A stretch of DNA of 64,000 bases. Origin: Candidatus Parcubacteria bacterium (GTDB taxonomy: Bacteria > Patescibacteria > Paceibacteria > UBA6257 > HR35). The stretch covers positions 186,001 through 250,000 of the forward strand of contig BPJI01000001.1 in NCBI GenBank assembly GCA_026004535.1. The letters are read 5' to 3'. Position 1 is the first letter of the stretch. Each line of letters begins with the position of its first letter. This document shows positions 32,150-40,426 of this stretch, piece after piece. The position numbers and the translations under genes are program-made. The notes under the pieces were generated by a model. The model saw only the letters and a program-made list of their open reading frames with translations. It made no database searches and was not told where the DNA came from.

Positions 32150-33187
32150 TTATTGATATAGATTATTCGGCATTAAAGTTTTATCATTGCCAATCTCTAA
32201 AATATTTTGATTATCACCTCCGTCAGTGCTAACTTTATCTTCTGGTTTGCTAAATTTGTAATTTTCAAATTCTAAATTAGCATTAATTTCAAACGTTAAG
32301 CTTGATCTTTTAAAAACATAGGCATAAAAAAATTTTTTATTATAAGAATTGACTGGATCAACTGGATAAGCAAATAAAGGTGGGTAAGGAAGAAGACTTA
32401 AATTTACTGGCAACCAACCAGAGCCATCATTTTTAAAATAATCTGTTGAGCTTGCTTGAGCAAAATAATAAGTTTTGGTATTCCAGATAATTGTTTGACT
32501 CCTTATATCTTCTTTATCGAAAGGAACCGAAATAAAAATAGTTGAACTGGTTTCATCGACCCCTTTATTGATTGGTCCTAAATTTGGTGAAGAGGTTGTA
32601 ATTAAATAAGTTTTTAAGGCAACATCTAAGGCTTTTAGATCACCAATTCTTTTAATGTCTCTTGCCTTTCTCAAATAAGCAGCTGGTTTGAAAGCCTGGG
32701 TAGTAACAGTAAAAATAATTAGAATCATTGAAATAACAATTAAAAGTTCTGTCAAAGTAAAACCATGAGAAAACTTTGATTTTGTTTTATTAAGAAAATT
32801 TTCAGCTGCTTTAATAATATTTTTTTCGTAAGTAATTAATTTATAAGCCTCAGAGTATGGTAGCCAAACATAGCCTTTGTGCTCTTTAGAAAGCGCAACT
32901 TTTTGAGTTTTTGCTCGAGCTAAATAAAAAATAACATCTTTGATAATAAATTCTCCTCGATGTCGAAAGGAATAAGTAATTTTTCTTTCAAAACCTTTTA
33001 TAATCTGAACATCTAAGCCAGTTTCTTCCTTAATTTCTCGAATTGCAGTTTTAACCGGATCTTCGTGTAGTTCAATATGTCCTTTAGGGAAGCCCCAGTG
33101 ACCACCTAGATAATTCAAGAGCAAATACTCTCTTTTTTTGCCTTGTTGAAAAAAAACTACTGCTCCAGATGAATGTTCTTTTTTCAT
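32150..33187 (-). CDS. NUDIX hydrolase fused to a type IV prepilin
   Basis: 345 residues. Residues 1-135 are a complete NUDIX domain: HWGFPKGHIELHEDPVKTAI with REIKEETGL forms the G-x5-E-x7-REUxEExGU box, as in diadenosine tetraphosphate hydrolases. After a short KTKSKFSHG there is a prepilin segment, GFTLTELLIVISMILIIFTV (about 141-160), and a pilin body ending EIGNDKTLMPNNLYQ, with a WLPVNL and FAYPVDP similar to the LamG pilin. No ATG, GTG or TTG lies at the junction, so it is one frame. If prepilin peptidase cuts after the Gly, the NUDIX part would be released like an oversized leader. This could be a recent fusion by loss of a stop. Confidence 0.85.
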   Translation of the reverse strand: MKKEHSSGAVVFFQQGKKREYLLLNYLGGHWGFPKGHIELHEDPVKTAIREIKEETGLDVQIIKGFERKITYSFRHRGEFIIKDVIFYLARAKTQKVALSKEHKGYVWLPYSEAYKLITYEKNIIKAAENFLNKTKSKFSHGFTLTELLIVISMILIIFTVTTQAFKPAAYLRKARDIKRIGDLKALDVALKTYLITTSSPNLGPINKGVDETSSTIFISVPFDKEDIRSQTIIWNTKTYYFAQASSTDYFKNDGSGWLPVNLSLLPYPPLFAYPVDPVNSYNKKFFYAYVFKRSSLTFEINANLEFENYKFSKPEDKVSTDGGDNQNILEIGNDKTLMPNNLYQ

Positions 33188-33188
33188 T

Positions 33189-33194
33189 TATAAT
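33189..33194 (+). promoter_or_regulatory. -10 box of the beta-CASP nuclease gene
   Basis: TATAAT ten bases before the ATG at 33205. The 17-base gap between the two divergent genes also reads TATAAT-like on the other strand, so both have very short leaders. Confidence 0.55.
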
Positions 33195-33204
33195 TTTATT
33201 ATAA

Positions 33205-34572
33205 ATGAAAATCTATTTTTACGGTGGAGCTCAGGAAGTTACGGGTTCAAATTTTTTGTTAGAAAGTAAATCAAAGATTTTGATTGATTGTGGGTTGGTT
33301 CAAAAAGAAAAAGTTTGTTCTTTAGAAAATTTTTTGCCTTTCCCTTACCATCCTTCTGAAATTAAGGCTGTTTTAATCACTCATGCTCATTTAGATCATA
33401 TTGGTCGCTTGCCAAAACTTTTAAAAGAAGGTTTTAGAGGTTACATTTATAGTACTTTACCGACTAAAGATTTAGCTTATGAGATTTTATTAGATTCGCA
33501 AAAATTGATTGAAGAAAATTGCCGAGAATTTAATAAGGAAAATTTATATCAAAAAGAAGATGTTGAAAAATTAATGCTGAGATGGCAAACAGTTGATTAT
33601 CATCAAAAATTAAATCTTGATGATTTAGAAATTGAATTTTATAATGCTGGCCATATTTTAGGCTCGGCTTTTATTAAAATAACGCAGATCAGTTCAGATT
33701 ATACGCAAAACAGGGGTAAACTTTCGATTGTTTTTTCGGGTGATTTAGGTAATAAGGGCAAAAGTTTGAATCAACATTTAGAAGATTTACCTTGGGTTAA
33801 TTACTTAGTTTTAGAATCAACTTATGGTAATCGTAATCATCAAAATTTGGTAAATCGCAAAGAAATTTTAGAAGAAATCCTAGAAAAAGTTATTTACGAA
33901 AGAAGAATTTTAATTATTCCTACTTTTGCTTTAGAAAGGGCCCAAGAAATTATTTTTGATATTCAACAATTAATTGAAAAGAAAAAAATTCCTGAAATTA
34001 AAATTTTTCTTGACAGTCCTTTAGCTTTTAGAATTTCTCAAATTTATGAAAAATATCATGAATATTTAAATCAAGAATCAGCTAGGGAAATTTTAACCCA
34101 AGGAATTTTTAATAAGGAATATTTAACAATTGTTCAGACGAAAGAAGACGAAAGAAAAATGTTTTTGGCCTCTGAGCCAAAAATAATTTTAGCTGGTTCA
34201 GGAATGGTAACTGGTGGGAGAATTTTAAAAATTTTTAAAAATTATCTTGAAGATAAAAAAACAACAATTCTTTTTGTTGGTTATCAGGCTCAAGGTTCTT
34301 TAGGTAGAAAAATTTTAGAAGGAGAAAAGGAAATTTTTCTTGACGGTCAAAAAATAAATGTTAAAGCTGAAATTTCAACTTTATTTTCATATTCGGCTCA
34401 TATAGATCAACAAGGAATTTTAGAATGGCTTTACCCTCAAAGGTTTAATTTAAAAACAATATTTTTAATCCATGGTGATACTTCTGCTAAGCAAGAACTA
34501 AAAACAAAAATAATGGATGAATTAACTCTTGATGTTATTATTCCTGAACAAAATGATTTTTTTGAGATCTAG
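33205..34572 (+). CDS. Metallo-beta-lactamase/beta-CASP RNase (CPSF-like)
   Basis: 455 residues. The MBL core has the zinc motif HAHLDHIGRLP (about residues 58-68), a GHILGSAFIKI strand, SGDLGNKGK and LESTYGNR. A beta-CASP insert follows (LIIPTFALERAQEII...LDSPLAFR), and the final GGRIL...FVGYQAQGSLGRKIL, SAHID and LIHGD motifs complete the active site. This is the YSH1/CPSF73-like RNA nuclease group, acting on RNA ends or precursors. It is a single-domain version without KH domains. Confidence 0.92.
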   Translation: MKIYFYGGAQEVTGSNFLLESKSKILIDCGLVQKEKVCSLENFLPFPYHPSEIKAVLITHAHLDHIGRLPKLLKEGFRGYIYSTLPTKDLAYEILLDSQKLIEENCREFNKENLYQKEDVEKLMLRWQTVDYHQKLNLDDLEIEFYNAGHILGSAFIKITQISSDYTQNRGKLSIVFSGDLGNKGKSLNQHLEDLPWVNYLVLESTYGNRNHQNLVNRKEILEEILEKVIYERRILIIPTFALERAQEIIFDIQQLIEKKKIPEIKIFLDSPLAFRISQIYEKYHEYLNQESAREILTQGIFNKEYLTIVQTKEDERKMFLASEPKIILAGSGMVTGGRILKIFKNYLEDKKTTILFVGYQAQGSLGRKILEGEKEIFLDGQKINVKAEISTLFSYSAHIDQQGILEWLYPQRFNLKTIFLIHGDTSAKQELKTKIMDELTLDVIIPEQNDFFEI

Positions 34573-34599
34573 GTTGTGGATAAATTCTAAGAAAACTTA

Positions 34600-34608
34600 T
34601 GGTATAAT
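34600..34608 (+). promoter_or_regulatory. Extended -10 promoter of the prepilin cluster
   Basis: TGGTATAAT, 34 bases before the first prepilin start; no convincing -35. Confidence 0.55.
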
Positions 34609-34642
34609 TACTTAAAAGGTCGTGTTTAAGTACCAAATCAAA

Positions 34643-35119
34643 ATGAGAAAAGGTTTTACTCTAATTGAAATGGCAGTTGTACTCTTAGTTATAGGAATTT
34701 TAGCCGGAATCGTTTTAAGAAACATTGGTGGTCAGTCAGCAATGGCTCGAGATACAAGAAGAATGGGTGATTTAAGGAATGTGGCTAATTATTTGTCTAC
34801 TTATTTAGCAAAATTTGGTTATTTTCCTAATTCAACAAGCTGGGCGGCTTTAGAAACAACACTTCGAAGTGCGGGAATCATTGATAGATTACCAAGGGAT
34901 CCATCTGGAAAAAATTATGATTACTATTATTGTTCTGATACAGGCAGTCTTGCCCAAAATGATGTTAACCATTTTGTCTTAAGAGCTCAATTAGAGCAAA
35001 CATTAGCTTCAGCACCAAGACTTTGGGAAACAGCAGTTACTTCAACTCCTGCTGGCTGGACTTGTAATACTGCTCCTGTTTGTGATCCCAACAGCCGTTA
35101 TTACTGCCTGGCTCAATAA
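34643..35119 (+). CDS. Type IV prepilin
   Basis: 158 residues from the ATG at 34643, which gives the very short leader MRKG cut before FTLIEMAVVLLVIGILAGIV, with Glu at +5. An in-frame GTG at 34622 would lengthen the leader but is not needed. The C-terminal part carries an even number of Cys (YYYCSD, WTCNTAPVCD, YYCLAQ) likely forming a disulphide loop. First of five consecutive genes that encode pilus components, all on the same strand with gaps of 20 bases or less or overlaps. Confidence 0.92.
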   Translation: MRKGFTLIEMAVVLLVIGILAGIVLRNIGGQSAMARDTRRMGDLRNVANYLSTYLAKFGYFPNSTSWAALETTLRSAGIIDRLPRDPSGKNYDYYYCSDTGSLAQNDVNHFVLRAQLEQTLASAPRLWETAVTSTPAGWTCNTAPVCDPNSRYYCLAQ

Positions 35120-35129
35120 ATAAAAATTA

Positions 35130-35765
35130 ATGAAAGGTTTTACTTTAATCGAGATTGCTCTAGTTGTTTTAATTACAACACTTTTAACTGGATTTGCTTT
35201 TAAATTTACTTCCTTTTCCGAAGATACTTTATATTTGAAAAATTTTATTTATAAGCTCGGTTCCAATGTTAATTTAATCAAAGATTTTTCTTTATCAAGA
35301 AGAGAAATTTATGGTTCAAAAGTCTGTGGCTATGGTATTCTGTTTTCCAATAATAATTATTTAGCCTATGTTTTTGCTACTTCGTCTCATGTAAGTTGCG
35401 ATTTAATTGCTTCAACCACACCAATAGTCTATGCTCCATCTTCGCCGTTTTTATATCTTCATACTAATGGTGAAATAAGAACAGATCCAATTTCTCCTCT
35501 TCAGATTAAAGATAATTTCAAAACCGCTCTATCCTTAAGAATTTCTTTAAGTAATAATTGTCCAGATAATTTATTAAATTTTTATTCTCAAATAGCCTTA
35601 GTTTATTACAATCCCTATGGCGATCTTTTGCTTTTAGGCCAAAGTGCAGGCAATTGGGTTAATCTTTTACCCCCAAACTGGCAGAATATTTACTTTTGTC
35701 TTCAATATAAAAATGAAAATAGATATTTGAGACTTAATCGTTCAGGCCAAATGTTAATTTTATAA
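35130..35765 (+). CDS. Prepilin-like protein (GspH/minor-pilin type)
   Basis: 211 residues. Leader MKG, then FTLIEIALVVLITTLLTGFAF as the prepilin helix. The body begins LKNFIYKLGSNVNLIKDFSLSRREIYG, which resembles the GspH/FimT region that follows the helix in minor pseudopilins. It would be inserted near the tip of the pilus. Ten bases separate it from the preceding prepilin. Confidence 0.88.
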   Translation: MKGFTLIEIALVVLITTLLTGFAFKFTSFSEDTLYLKNFIYKLGSNVNLIKDFSLSRREIYGSKVCGYGILFSNNNYLAYVFATSSHVSCDLIASTTPIVYAPSSPFLYLHTNGEIRTDPISPLQIKDNFKTALSLRISLSNNCPDNLLNFYSQIALVYYNPYGDLLLLGQSAGNWVNLLPPNWQNIYFCLQYKNENRYLRLNRSGQMLIL

Positions 35766-35770
35766 TCAAA

Positions 35771-35776
35771 TATAAT
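35771..35776 (+). promoter_or_regulatory. Internal -10 box in the prepilin cluster, leaderless
   Basis: TATAAT only six bases before the ATG at 35783, so the downstream pilin genes could have a separate leaderless start. Confidence 0.5.
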
Positions 35777-35782
35777 TAAGTT

Positions 35783-36256
35783 ATGTTTAAAAAAGCATTT
35801 ACTTTAACCGAAGGAGTTATAGCCTTAGGAATTTTGACTTTATCAATCGTTTTTTTGGTTTCTTTGGGAAATAGTTATTTATCGATTTTAAATTCAATTA
35901 GACAAAGATATACTGCTTTAAATGCTGTTCAAGAAGGTTTAGAATTAGCAATTGCTTTAAGAAATCAAAGAATTGAGCGAATGGATAGTGCTAACTGGCT
36001 TGGCGTTACTGGTGCTGGTAATTATTGTTTATATTTTGAAACTAACACTTCAAGGATAGTTGCTAATCCTTCTTCTCAGCCTTGCAATATCGGTATTCCA
36101 GGTTATAGTCGTCTAATTAATTATTCTGATTTCGATAATCCCGCGAATAATGATTTAAGAAATGCTAGGGCAGTTAGGGTTAAATCAATTGTCTATTTTT
36201 TTAGAGACAGAATTGAGCTAGATACAATTTTGACCAAATGGAGCCCGGTTCAGTAA
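35783..36256 (+). CDS. Prepilin-like protein (PilV/GspI type)
   Basis: 157 residues. Leader MFKKA, then FTLTEGVIALGILTLSIVFLVSLGNSYL with Glu at +5. The order Phe-Thr-Leu-x-Glu-(x)-(hydrophobic) with VIALGIL is as in PilV/GspI minor pilins. The cut site is after Ala rather than Gly, an uncommon but tolerated residue. It overlaps the next gene by 19 bases. Confidence 0.85.
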   Translation: MFKKAFTLTEGVIALGILTLSIVFLVSLGNSYLSILNSIRQRYTALNAVQEGLELAIALRNQRIERMDSANWLGVTGAGNYCLYFETNTSRIVANPSSQPCNIGIPGYSRLINYSDFDNPANNDLRNARAVRVKSIVYFFRDRIELDTILTKWSPVQ

Positions 36257-36768
36257 AAAATGGCTTTACTCTTTTAGAATCAGTTGCTGTTTTGTTCATT
36301 TTTCTCGTAATTATAACTGTTGTTAGTCAGATTTATACGAATTTAATGAGATCGGCTATTTTAGCTCAGAATTTTCAATTGACAATGGATAATGTTCGTT
36401 TTGGAGCTGAGAAAGTTTGGAACGAAATAAAAAATGGGAGTAATTTTGTCCTCTCAGGTAATAGTCTGCAATTTTTAGACAGGCTTTGCCGTCCTGTTAG
36501 GATTTATGTCAGTGGTGAAAATTTAATTTATGAAGTTTCTGGTCAAGCAAGCCCACTTTTTGATAATAATTTAGTTAGTCTTACTAGTTTTAGAATCTAT
36601 TATGATGTACCATCTGGTGATCCAAGTTTTTATTTTGGTCGAGCTAATAAAGTTTTTATTCTAAATTACGAAGTTAATTTAAAAACAAAAACTTTAGTCA
36701 TTCCATTTTCTGTTCGGCAAGCAGTCGCTCCTTTTAACAGTGCTTTTATTAATAATCCTTGTCCATGA
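36238..36768 (+). CDS. Prepilin-like protein (PilW/GspJ type)
   Basis: 176 residues. Leader MEPGSVKNG, then FTLLESVAVLFIFLVIITVVSQIYTNL. The helix is followed by NFQLTMDNVRFGAEKVWNEIKNG, the kind of segment seen in PilW/GspJ proteins, with a Cys near each half of the body. The start lies inside the previous gene. Its stop overlaps the next ATG as ATGA. Confidence 0.85.
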   Translation: MEPGSVKNGFTLLESVAVLFIFLVIITVVSQIYTNLMRSAILAQNFQLTMDNVRFGAEKVWNEIKNGSNFVLSGNSLQFLDRLCRPVRIYVSGENLIYEVSGQASPLFDNNLVSLTSFRIYYDVPSGDPSFYFGRANKVFILNYEVNLKTKTLVIPFSVRQAVAPFNSAFINNPCP

Positions 36769-37214
36769 GAGGTCAAATTATTTTAACAACTGTTTTTACT
36801 TTAACGTTTGCTTTATTTTCAATTTTTATGTTGTTAGCGCCAATCAAGGACAAACTTTTACGAATTAAAGACATGGAAAATGTTTATCAAGCAATTGCTA
36901 ATAGTGAAAAAGGAGTAGAGGCAAGCTTGTTGGATGTTTTCAAAGATGTTAATTTATATTTAGATAAGTCACAATCCAGTCAACAAACCGATAATTGCGT
37001 TGGGATGATTCATGACTATCGGAGGGGTGATTGTATTCAAATAATTTATCAACCAATAATCGGTTTACAATGGAGACAAGATGAAAAATTTATAGCTAAT
37101 AACTTTGTTTTTCAGACAATTTTTAACAGGGAGCAAACAAGAACTCAGAAAATAATTAGCGATGGTTATCGAGGTAGAGTAATTAGAACAATTTTTGTGG
37201 GTTCTTTTCGTTAA
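36765..37214 (+). CDS. PilX-like/GspK-like pilus assembly protein
   Basis: 149 residues. MRGQIILTTVFTLTFALFSIFMLLAPIKDKL gives a hydrophobic N-terminal helix without the GFTLxE signature; R-G-Q is close to a shortened PilX-type leader. The rest (YQAIANSEKGVEASLLDVF, then a Cys pair) resembles PilX, the non-canonical component of minor-pilin clusters. A TTG two codons earlier is less likely than the ATG overlapping the previous stop. Last gene of the pilin cluster. Confidence 0.65.
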   Translation: MRGQIILTTVFTLTFALFSIFMLLAPIKDKLLRIKDMENVYQAIANSEKGVEASLLDVFKDVNLYLDKSQSSQQTDNCVGMIHDYRRGDCIQIIYQPIIGLQWRQDEKFIANNFVFQTIFNREQTRTQKIISDGYRGRVIRTIFVGSFR

Positions 37215-37227
37215 TTACTACGTTATC

Positions 37228-37312
37228 TGCCCAGGGTGGGACTCGAACCCACATGTCCGAAAAGGACACGAGATTTTGAGTCTCGCGCGTCTACCAATTC
37301 CGCCACCTGGGC
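37228..37312 (-). tRNA. tRNA-Leu(CAA)
   Basis: Class II tRNA: acceptor gcccagg/cctgggc, D-arm with AATTGGTAGAC, anticodon loop CTCAAAA (anticodon CAA), variable arm tgtccttttcggaca, T-arm gtgggttcgagtcccac, discriminator A. CCA not encoded. Confidence 0.95.
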
Positions 37313-37318
37313 TTGTAT

Positions 37319-38497
37319 CTATATTATATCACGCCATAACTGTTGAGGAGTAAGTTTTATTTTTTTTCTTCGTGCTTCAATTTCATTGAAATCTTTTGGA
37401 TTATTAGATTGATGATTAATAATTAAAATTGGTACATTACCGAATTGATGTTTGCCTGTTTTGGTATTAGTGATATGGTCACCAGTAATTATGTATTTTG
37501 TTTGAGAGAATTTTCGATAAATTTTACTAAACCAGTTATCAAAAAATTCAAAAAACTTTTTTTTCTTTTGAAAATTTTTGTCATGACTAGCCTCGTCAGC
37601 CTCTTTTAAATGAAGATAAATTAAATCATATTTGTTGAAATTTTTAAAAATTGCTTTTTGATAAAATTCATATCTTTTATTAATATTTTCAATTTCGGGT
37701 AAGGTTAAAGTATCAAAACCAACCAATTTGCATCCTCCTTTAACAACTCCATTTTCAGCCACAACCAAGCCGTTTTTAAATTTATATTTTTTAAAGAAAT
37801 TTTCTAATCGGGGCAGAGAATTTCCTGCTTCTCGGGTTAAAAGATAATTGGCTTTTAAAATTTTTCTTTTTTCTCTTTCTAAATTAATTGGATGATTATC
37901 TAAAACGTAGTGAGTCTGATCTAAAAATTTTTGGACAAGCTTTGCTGTTTTGATTGTTAGATAATCTTTTTTTAAAGGTTTTATTTTTTTGATTTTTTTA
38001 TTTTTTTCCAAAGGGTCAGAATTAGAAATAAATGGAGAAAGTTTTTGTTTAAAAATTAAAACACCACGATGGCCATAAGTTCGATGAAAATGAAAAGGAA
38101 TGTCAAATAAAATTTCATTAACAGTTTTAGTTATTTCACTTAAGCCCCAGACATTTCTTCCAGCTCGGCGATCAATAACTTTTAAATTTTTATCAATAGT
38201 AGCAAAATCAACTCTTAAAGCTAATTCTCCGTTTTTAAGTTCTAAATCAGCACCAATTGCTTCTAGTGGTCCTCGCTTAATTTCTTTGATCTCATAGCCT
38301 AAAATTTTTAAATTAGCTAAACCAGTAAGACTTGCATCTCCATATTTTGGCCAATCTTTTTTGGTAAAAATTTTTAGTTCAGCCAAAAAACTTTTATTTA
38401 AAACCTTATTTAAATTGGGTTTTTTGGCTAATTTTAAAGGAGTATTTTTACCTGGATCGGCTAAACCATCGATTAAAAAAAATATTGCTCTTGCCAT
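37319..38497 (-). CDS. apgM: 2,3-bisphosphoglycerate-independent phosphoglycerate mutase, archaeal type
   Basis: 392 residues, right for ApgM and shorter than the GpmI type. Alkaline-phosphatase superfamily metal site: FFLIDGLADPG with the first Asp, GDASLTGLANLKILGYE with the catalytic Ser/Thr region, KRGPLEAIGADLEL and RVDFATID, DRRAGRN, then KGGCKLVGFDTLTLPE, HLKEADEASHD, and GDHITNTKTGKHQFGNVPILI. It interconverts 3- and 2-phosphoglycerate in lower glycolysis. Divergent from the ribosomal-protein operon, with array C between. Confidence 0.93.
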   Translation of the reverse strand: MARAIFFLIDGLADPGKNTPLKLAKKPNLNKVLNKSFLAELKIFTKKDWPKYGDASLTGLANLKILGYEIKEIKRGPLEAIGADLELKNGELALRVDFATIDKNLKVIDRRAGRNVWGLSEITKTVNEILFDIPFHFHRTYGHRGVLIFKQKLSPFISNSDPLEKNKKIKKIKPLKKDYLTIKTAKLVQKFLDQTHYVLDNHPINLEREKRKILKANYLLTREAGNSLPRLENFFKKYKFKNGLVVAENGVVKGGCKLVGFDTLTLPEIENINKRYEFYQKAIFKNFNKYDLIYLHLKEADEASHDKNFQKKKKFFEFFDNWFSKIYRKFSQTKYIITGDHITNTKTGKHQFGNVPILIINHQSNNPKDFNEIEARRKKIKLTPQQLWRDII

Positions 38498-38577
38498 TAA
38501 ATATATTTTATGATATAATTATTAAACCGCCAAGTGCGGAAATTTTTTTATTTATCGCGGAAGGAGCAAAAATTTTT

Positions 38578-38807
38578 TTACCGGATAGGACTATCCGAAT
38601 GTTAACCGGATAGAAACCGTATTTATCCGGTTGGTTATCAGGGTGACTATATCCGTTAGTTTATCCGGGTAGATATAATCCGGTATTCATCCGGGTAAAT
38701 ATTATCCGGTTGATTATCCGGGTAAAATAATCCGGTATTTATCAGGATAGATATTTTATTATCCGGTGTTTATCCGGGTAATCCATCCGCGTGGCTATCC
38801 GGGTAAT
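38578..38807. repeat. CCGGAT head-to-head array C, in front of rpmJ
   Basis: A short, worn left arm (accggataggactatccgaat, aaccggatagaaaccg; 38580-38620) and a long right arm of about seven ATCCGGT/ATCCGGGTA units (38625-38805). The left arm is much reduced, so most of the copy cannot pair with itself. The rest of the interval (38498-38577) holds apgM promoter sequence and a weak ccgc/gcgg hairpin before a T-run, twice followed by A/T runs. Confidence 0.88.
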
Positions 38808-38809
38808 TA

Positions 38810-38815
38810 TATAAT
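38810..38815 (+). promoter_or_regulatory. -10 box of the rpmJ operon, near-leaderless
   Basis: TATAAT just outside array C, eight bases before the rpmJ ATG at 38824. Confidence 0.65.
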
Positions 38816-38823
38816 TAACCACT

Positions 38824-38937
38824 ATGAAAGTTTCAGCATCAATTAAAAAAAGATGTCAAAAGTGTCGCATTGTTAGACGGGGGAGATATCTTTATGTTAT
38901 TTGTGAAAACCCCAAGCATAAACAACGACAAGGATAA
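38824..38937 (+). CDS. rpmJ: Large ribosomal subunit protein bL36
   Basis: 37 residues: MKVSASIKKRCQKCRIVRRG, then RYLYVICENPKHKQRQG. The C-x2-C...C-x4-H zinc-ribbon residues (Cys11, Cys14, Cys27, His32) are all present. It starts the operon for S13, S11, S4, RNA polymerase alpha and L17, the standard bacterial order. Its TAA shares a base with the rpsM ATG (TAATG). Confidence 0.97.
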   Translation: MKVSASIKKRCQKCRIVRRGRYLYVICENPKHKQRQG

Positions 38938-39329
38938 TGGTTAGGATTAGAGGAATTGATTTGCCAGCTGAAAAAAAGATTGTTTTTGCTTTGCCAAAAA
39001 TTTTTGGCATAGGTTTATCATTGGCTCAAAAGATTTGCGCTGAAACAAAGGTGGATCCTCAAAAAAAAGTAAAAGAATTGTCGCCCGAAGAAATAAGTAA
39101 GATAGATAAATTTATTGAAGCTAATTATAAAGTTGAGGGTGACTTAAGAAGAGAAATTAAAGAAAATATTAAAAGATTGATTGAAATTCAGTGTTATCGA
39201 GGTATTCGTCATCAAAAAGGATTACCAGTTAGAGGTCAAAGAACAAGATCGAATGCAAGAACAAGAAAAGGTCCGAGAAAAACAGTTGCTACTGGCGCAA
39301 GAAGAAAAGCTGGTGGCGGTAAAAGATAA
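38937..39329 (+). CDS. rpsM: Small ribosomal subunit protein uS13
   Basis: 130 residues. VRIRGIDLPAEKKIVFALPKIFGIG, then IQCYRGIRHQKGLPVRGQRTRSNARTRKGPRKTV is the canonical S13 head-domain protein with the basic tail. It contacts the tRNAs and bridges to the large subunit. Overlaps rpsK by one base. Confidence 0.98.
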   Translation: MVRIRGIDLPAEKKIVFALPKIFGIGLSLAQKICAETKVDPQKKVKELSPEEISKIDKFIEANYKVEGDLRREIKENIKRLIEIQCYRGIRHQKGLPVRGQRTRSNARTRKGPRKTVATGARRKAGGGKR

Positions 39330-39772
39330 TGGGGCAAACAAGAGTTAAAGTTTTAAAACCAGAAGCTCAAGAAAAAGAAACTATTGAAACTCAAGTAAAG
39401 AAAGGAAAAAAGAAGAAAGCTTTATATTTACCTAAAGCAAGAATTTATATTAATGCTAATTTTAATAATACAATTATCACTTTAACTGATGATAAAGGAA
39501 ATGTTATTGCTTGGTCATCTGCAGGTCATGCTGGTTTAAAACATACAAAAAAGGGCACACCCTTTGCAGGTACAAAAGCAATGGAAGTTTTGCTAAATAA
39601 GATGGAAGATATAAACATTGATGAGTTAGAAATTTATACTAAAGGCGTTGGTCCAGGTCGTGAAACAGCTTTAAGAGTTTTATTTAGTAAAAATTATAAT
39701 GTTAGTTTATTGCAAGATATAACACCTATTCCTTTTGGAGGTCCAACAAAACCAAAACCAAGAAGAGTTTAA
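39329..39772 (+). CDS. rpsK: Small ribosomal subunit protein uS11
   Basis: 147 residues, extended at the N-terminus by about 20 charged residues (PEAQEKETIETQVKKGKKKK) compared with the usual 125-130. The core is clear: ARIYINANFNNTIITLTDDKG, SSAGHAGLKHTKKGTPFAG, and GVGPGRETALRVLF. The end reads PIPFGGPTKPKPRRV, with F replacing the usual His-Asn. Confidence 0.97.
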   Translation: MGQTRVKVLKPEAQEKETIETQVKKGKKKKALYLPKARIYINANFNNTIITLTDDKGNVIAWSSAGHAGLKHTKKGTPFAGTKAMEVLLNKMEDINIDELEIYTKGVGPGRETALRVLFSKNYNVSLLQDITPIPFGGPTKPKPRRV

Positions 39773-39790
39773 AAAATTCAAAATTAAAAA

Positions 39791-40411
39791 ATGAAATTAG
39801 GAGCAAAAGAAAAATATTGTCGAAGGTTTGGTCAGAAAATGTTATGGAATGAAAGATGTGCTTCAGCTAAGTGTGGTTTAGTCAGGAGGAAACATCGACC
39901 AGGAGTACATGGCCATAAACCAAGGTCTCTTTCTTTATATGGCCGACAACTTTTAGAGAAACAGAGATTAAAATTTAGCTATTTATTAAATGAAGCTAAG
40001 TTAAAAAATTATGTTGCCTTAGCTAAAAAGGCAAAAAAGTCTGCTCCTTTAGCTTTAATTGAATTTTTAGAAAGAAGATTAGATAATGTTGTTTGGCGTT
40101 TGGGTTATGTTCCTTCAAAATTAGCTGCTCGACAACTCGTTTCTCATGGCCATTTTTTAGTTAATGGTAAAAGAGTGAAAACTCCATCTTATTTAGTTAA
40201 TGAAGGTGATATAATCGAAATCAGACCTCAGAGCAGAAACATTAAACCGTTTGAAAATTTAGCCCAAAGATTAAAATTTCATCAGCCACCAAGCTGGTTA
40301 GAAATTGATAAAGAAACTTTTAAAGCTAAAGTTTTAAAATTGCCCCAAGCTGAAGAAATTCAACACAATTTTAATTTACCCTTAGTTATTGATTTTTACA
40401 GTCGCCAGTAA
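39791..40411 (+). CDS. rpsD: Small ribosomal subunit protein uS4
   Basis: 206 residues. The N-terminal part has three Cys in the zinc-type spacing (CRRFGQKMLWNERCASAKCG, residues 9-28). An S4 RNA-binding domain follows (LERRLDNVVWRLGYVPSKLAARQLVSHGHFLVNGKRV). S4 nucleates 16S assembly and in many bacteria represses its own operon; no pseudoknot target could be identified here. Confidence 0.97.
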   Translation: MKLGAKEKYCRRFGQKMLWNERCASAKCGLVRRKHRPGVHGHKPRSLSLYGRQLLEKQRLKFSYLLNEAKLKNYVALAKKAKKSAPLALIEFLERRLDNVVWRLGYVPSKLAARQLVSHGHFLVNGKRVKTPSYLVNEGDIIEIRPQSRNIKPFENLAQRLKFHQPPSWLEIDKETFKAKVLKLPQAEEIQHNFNLPLVIDFYSRQ

Positions 40412-40426
40412 AAAAAGAAAAAAATA

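Noticed and set aside
38520..38577. Terminator at ccgccaagtgcgg before T-runs
   Set aside because: The stem is only four base pairs and the site lies between divergent genes, where no terminator is needed.
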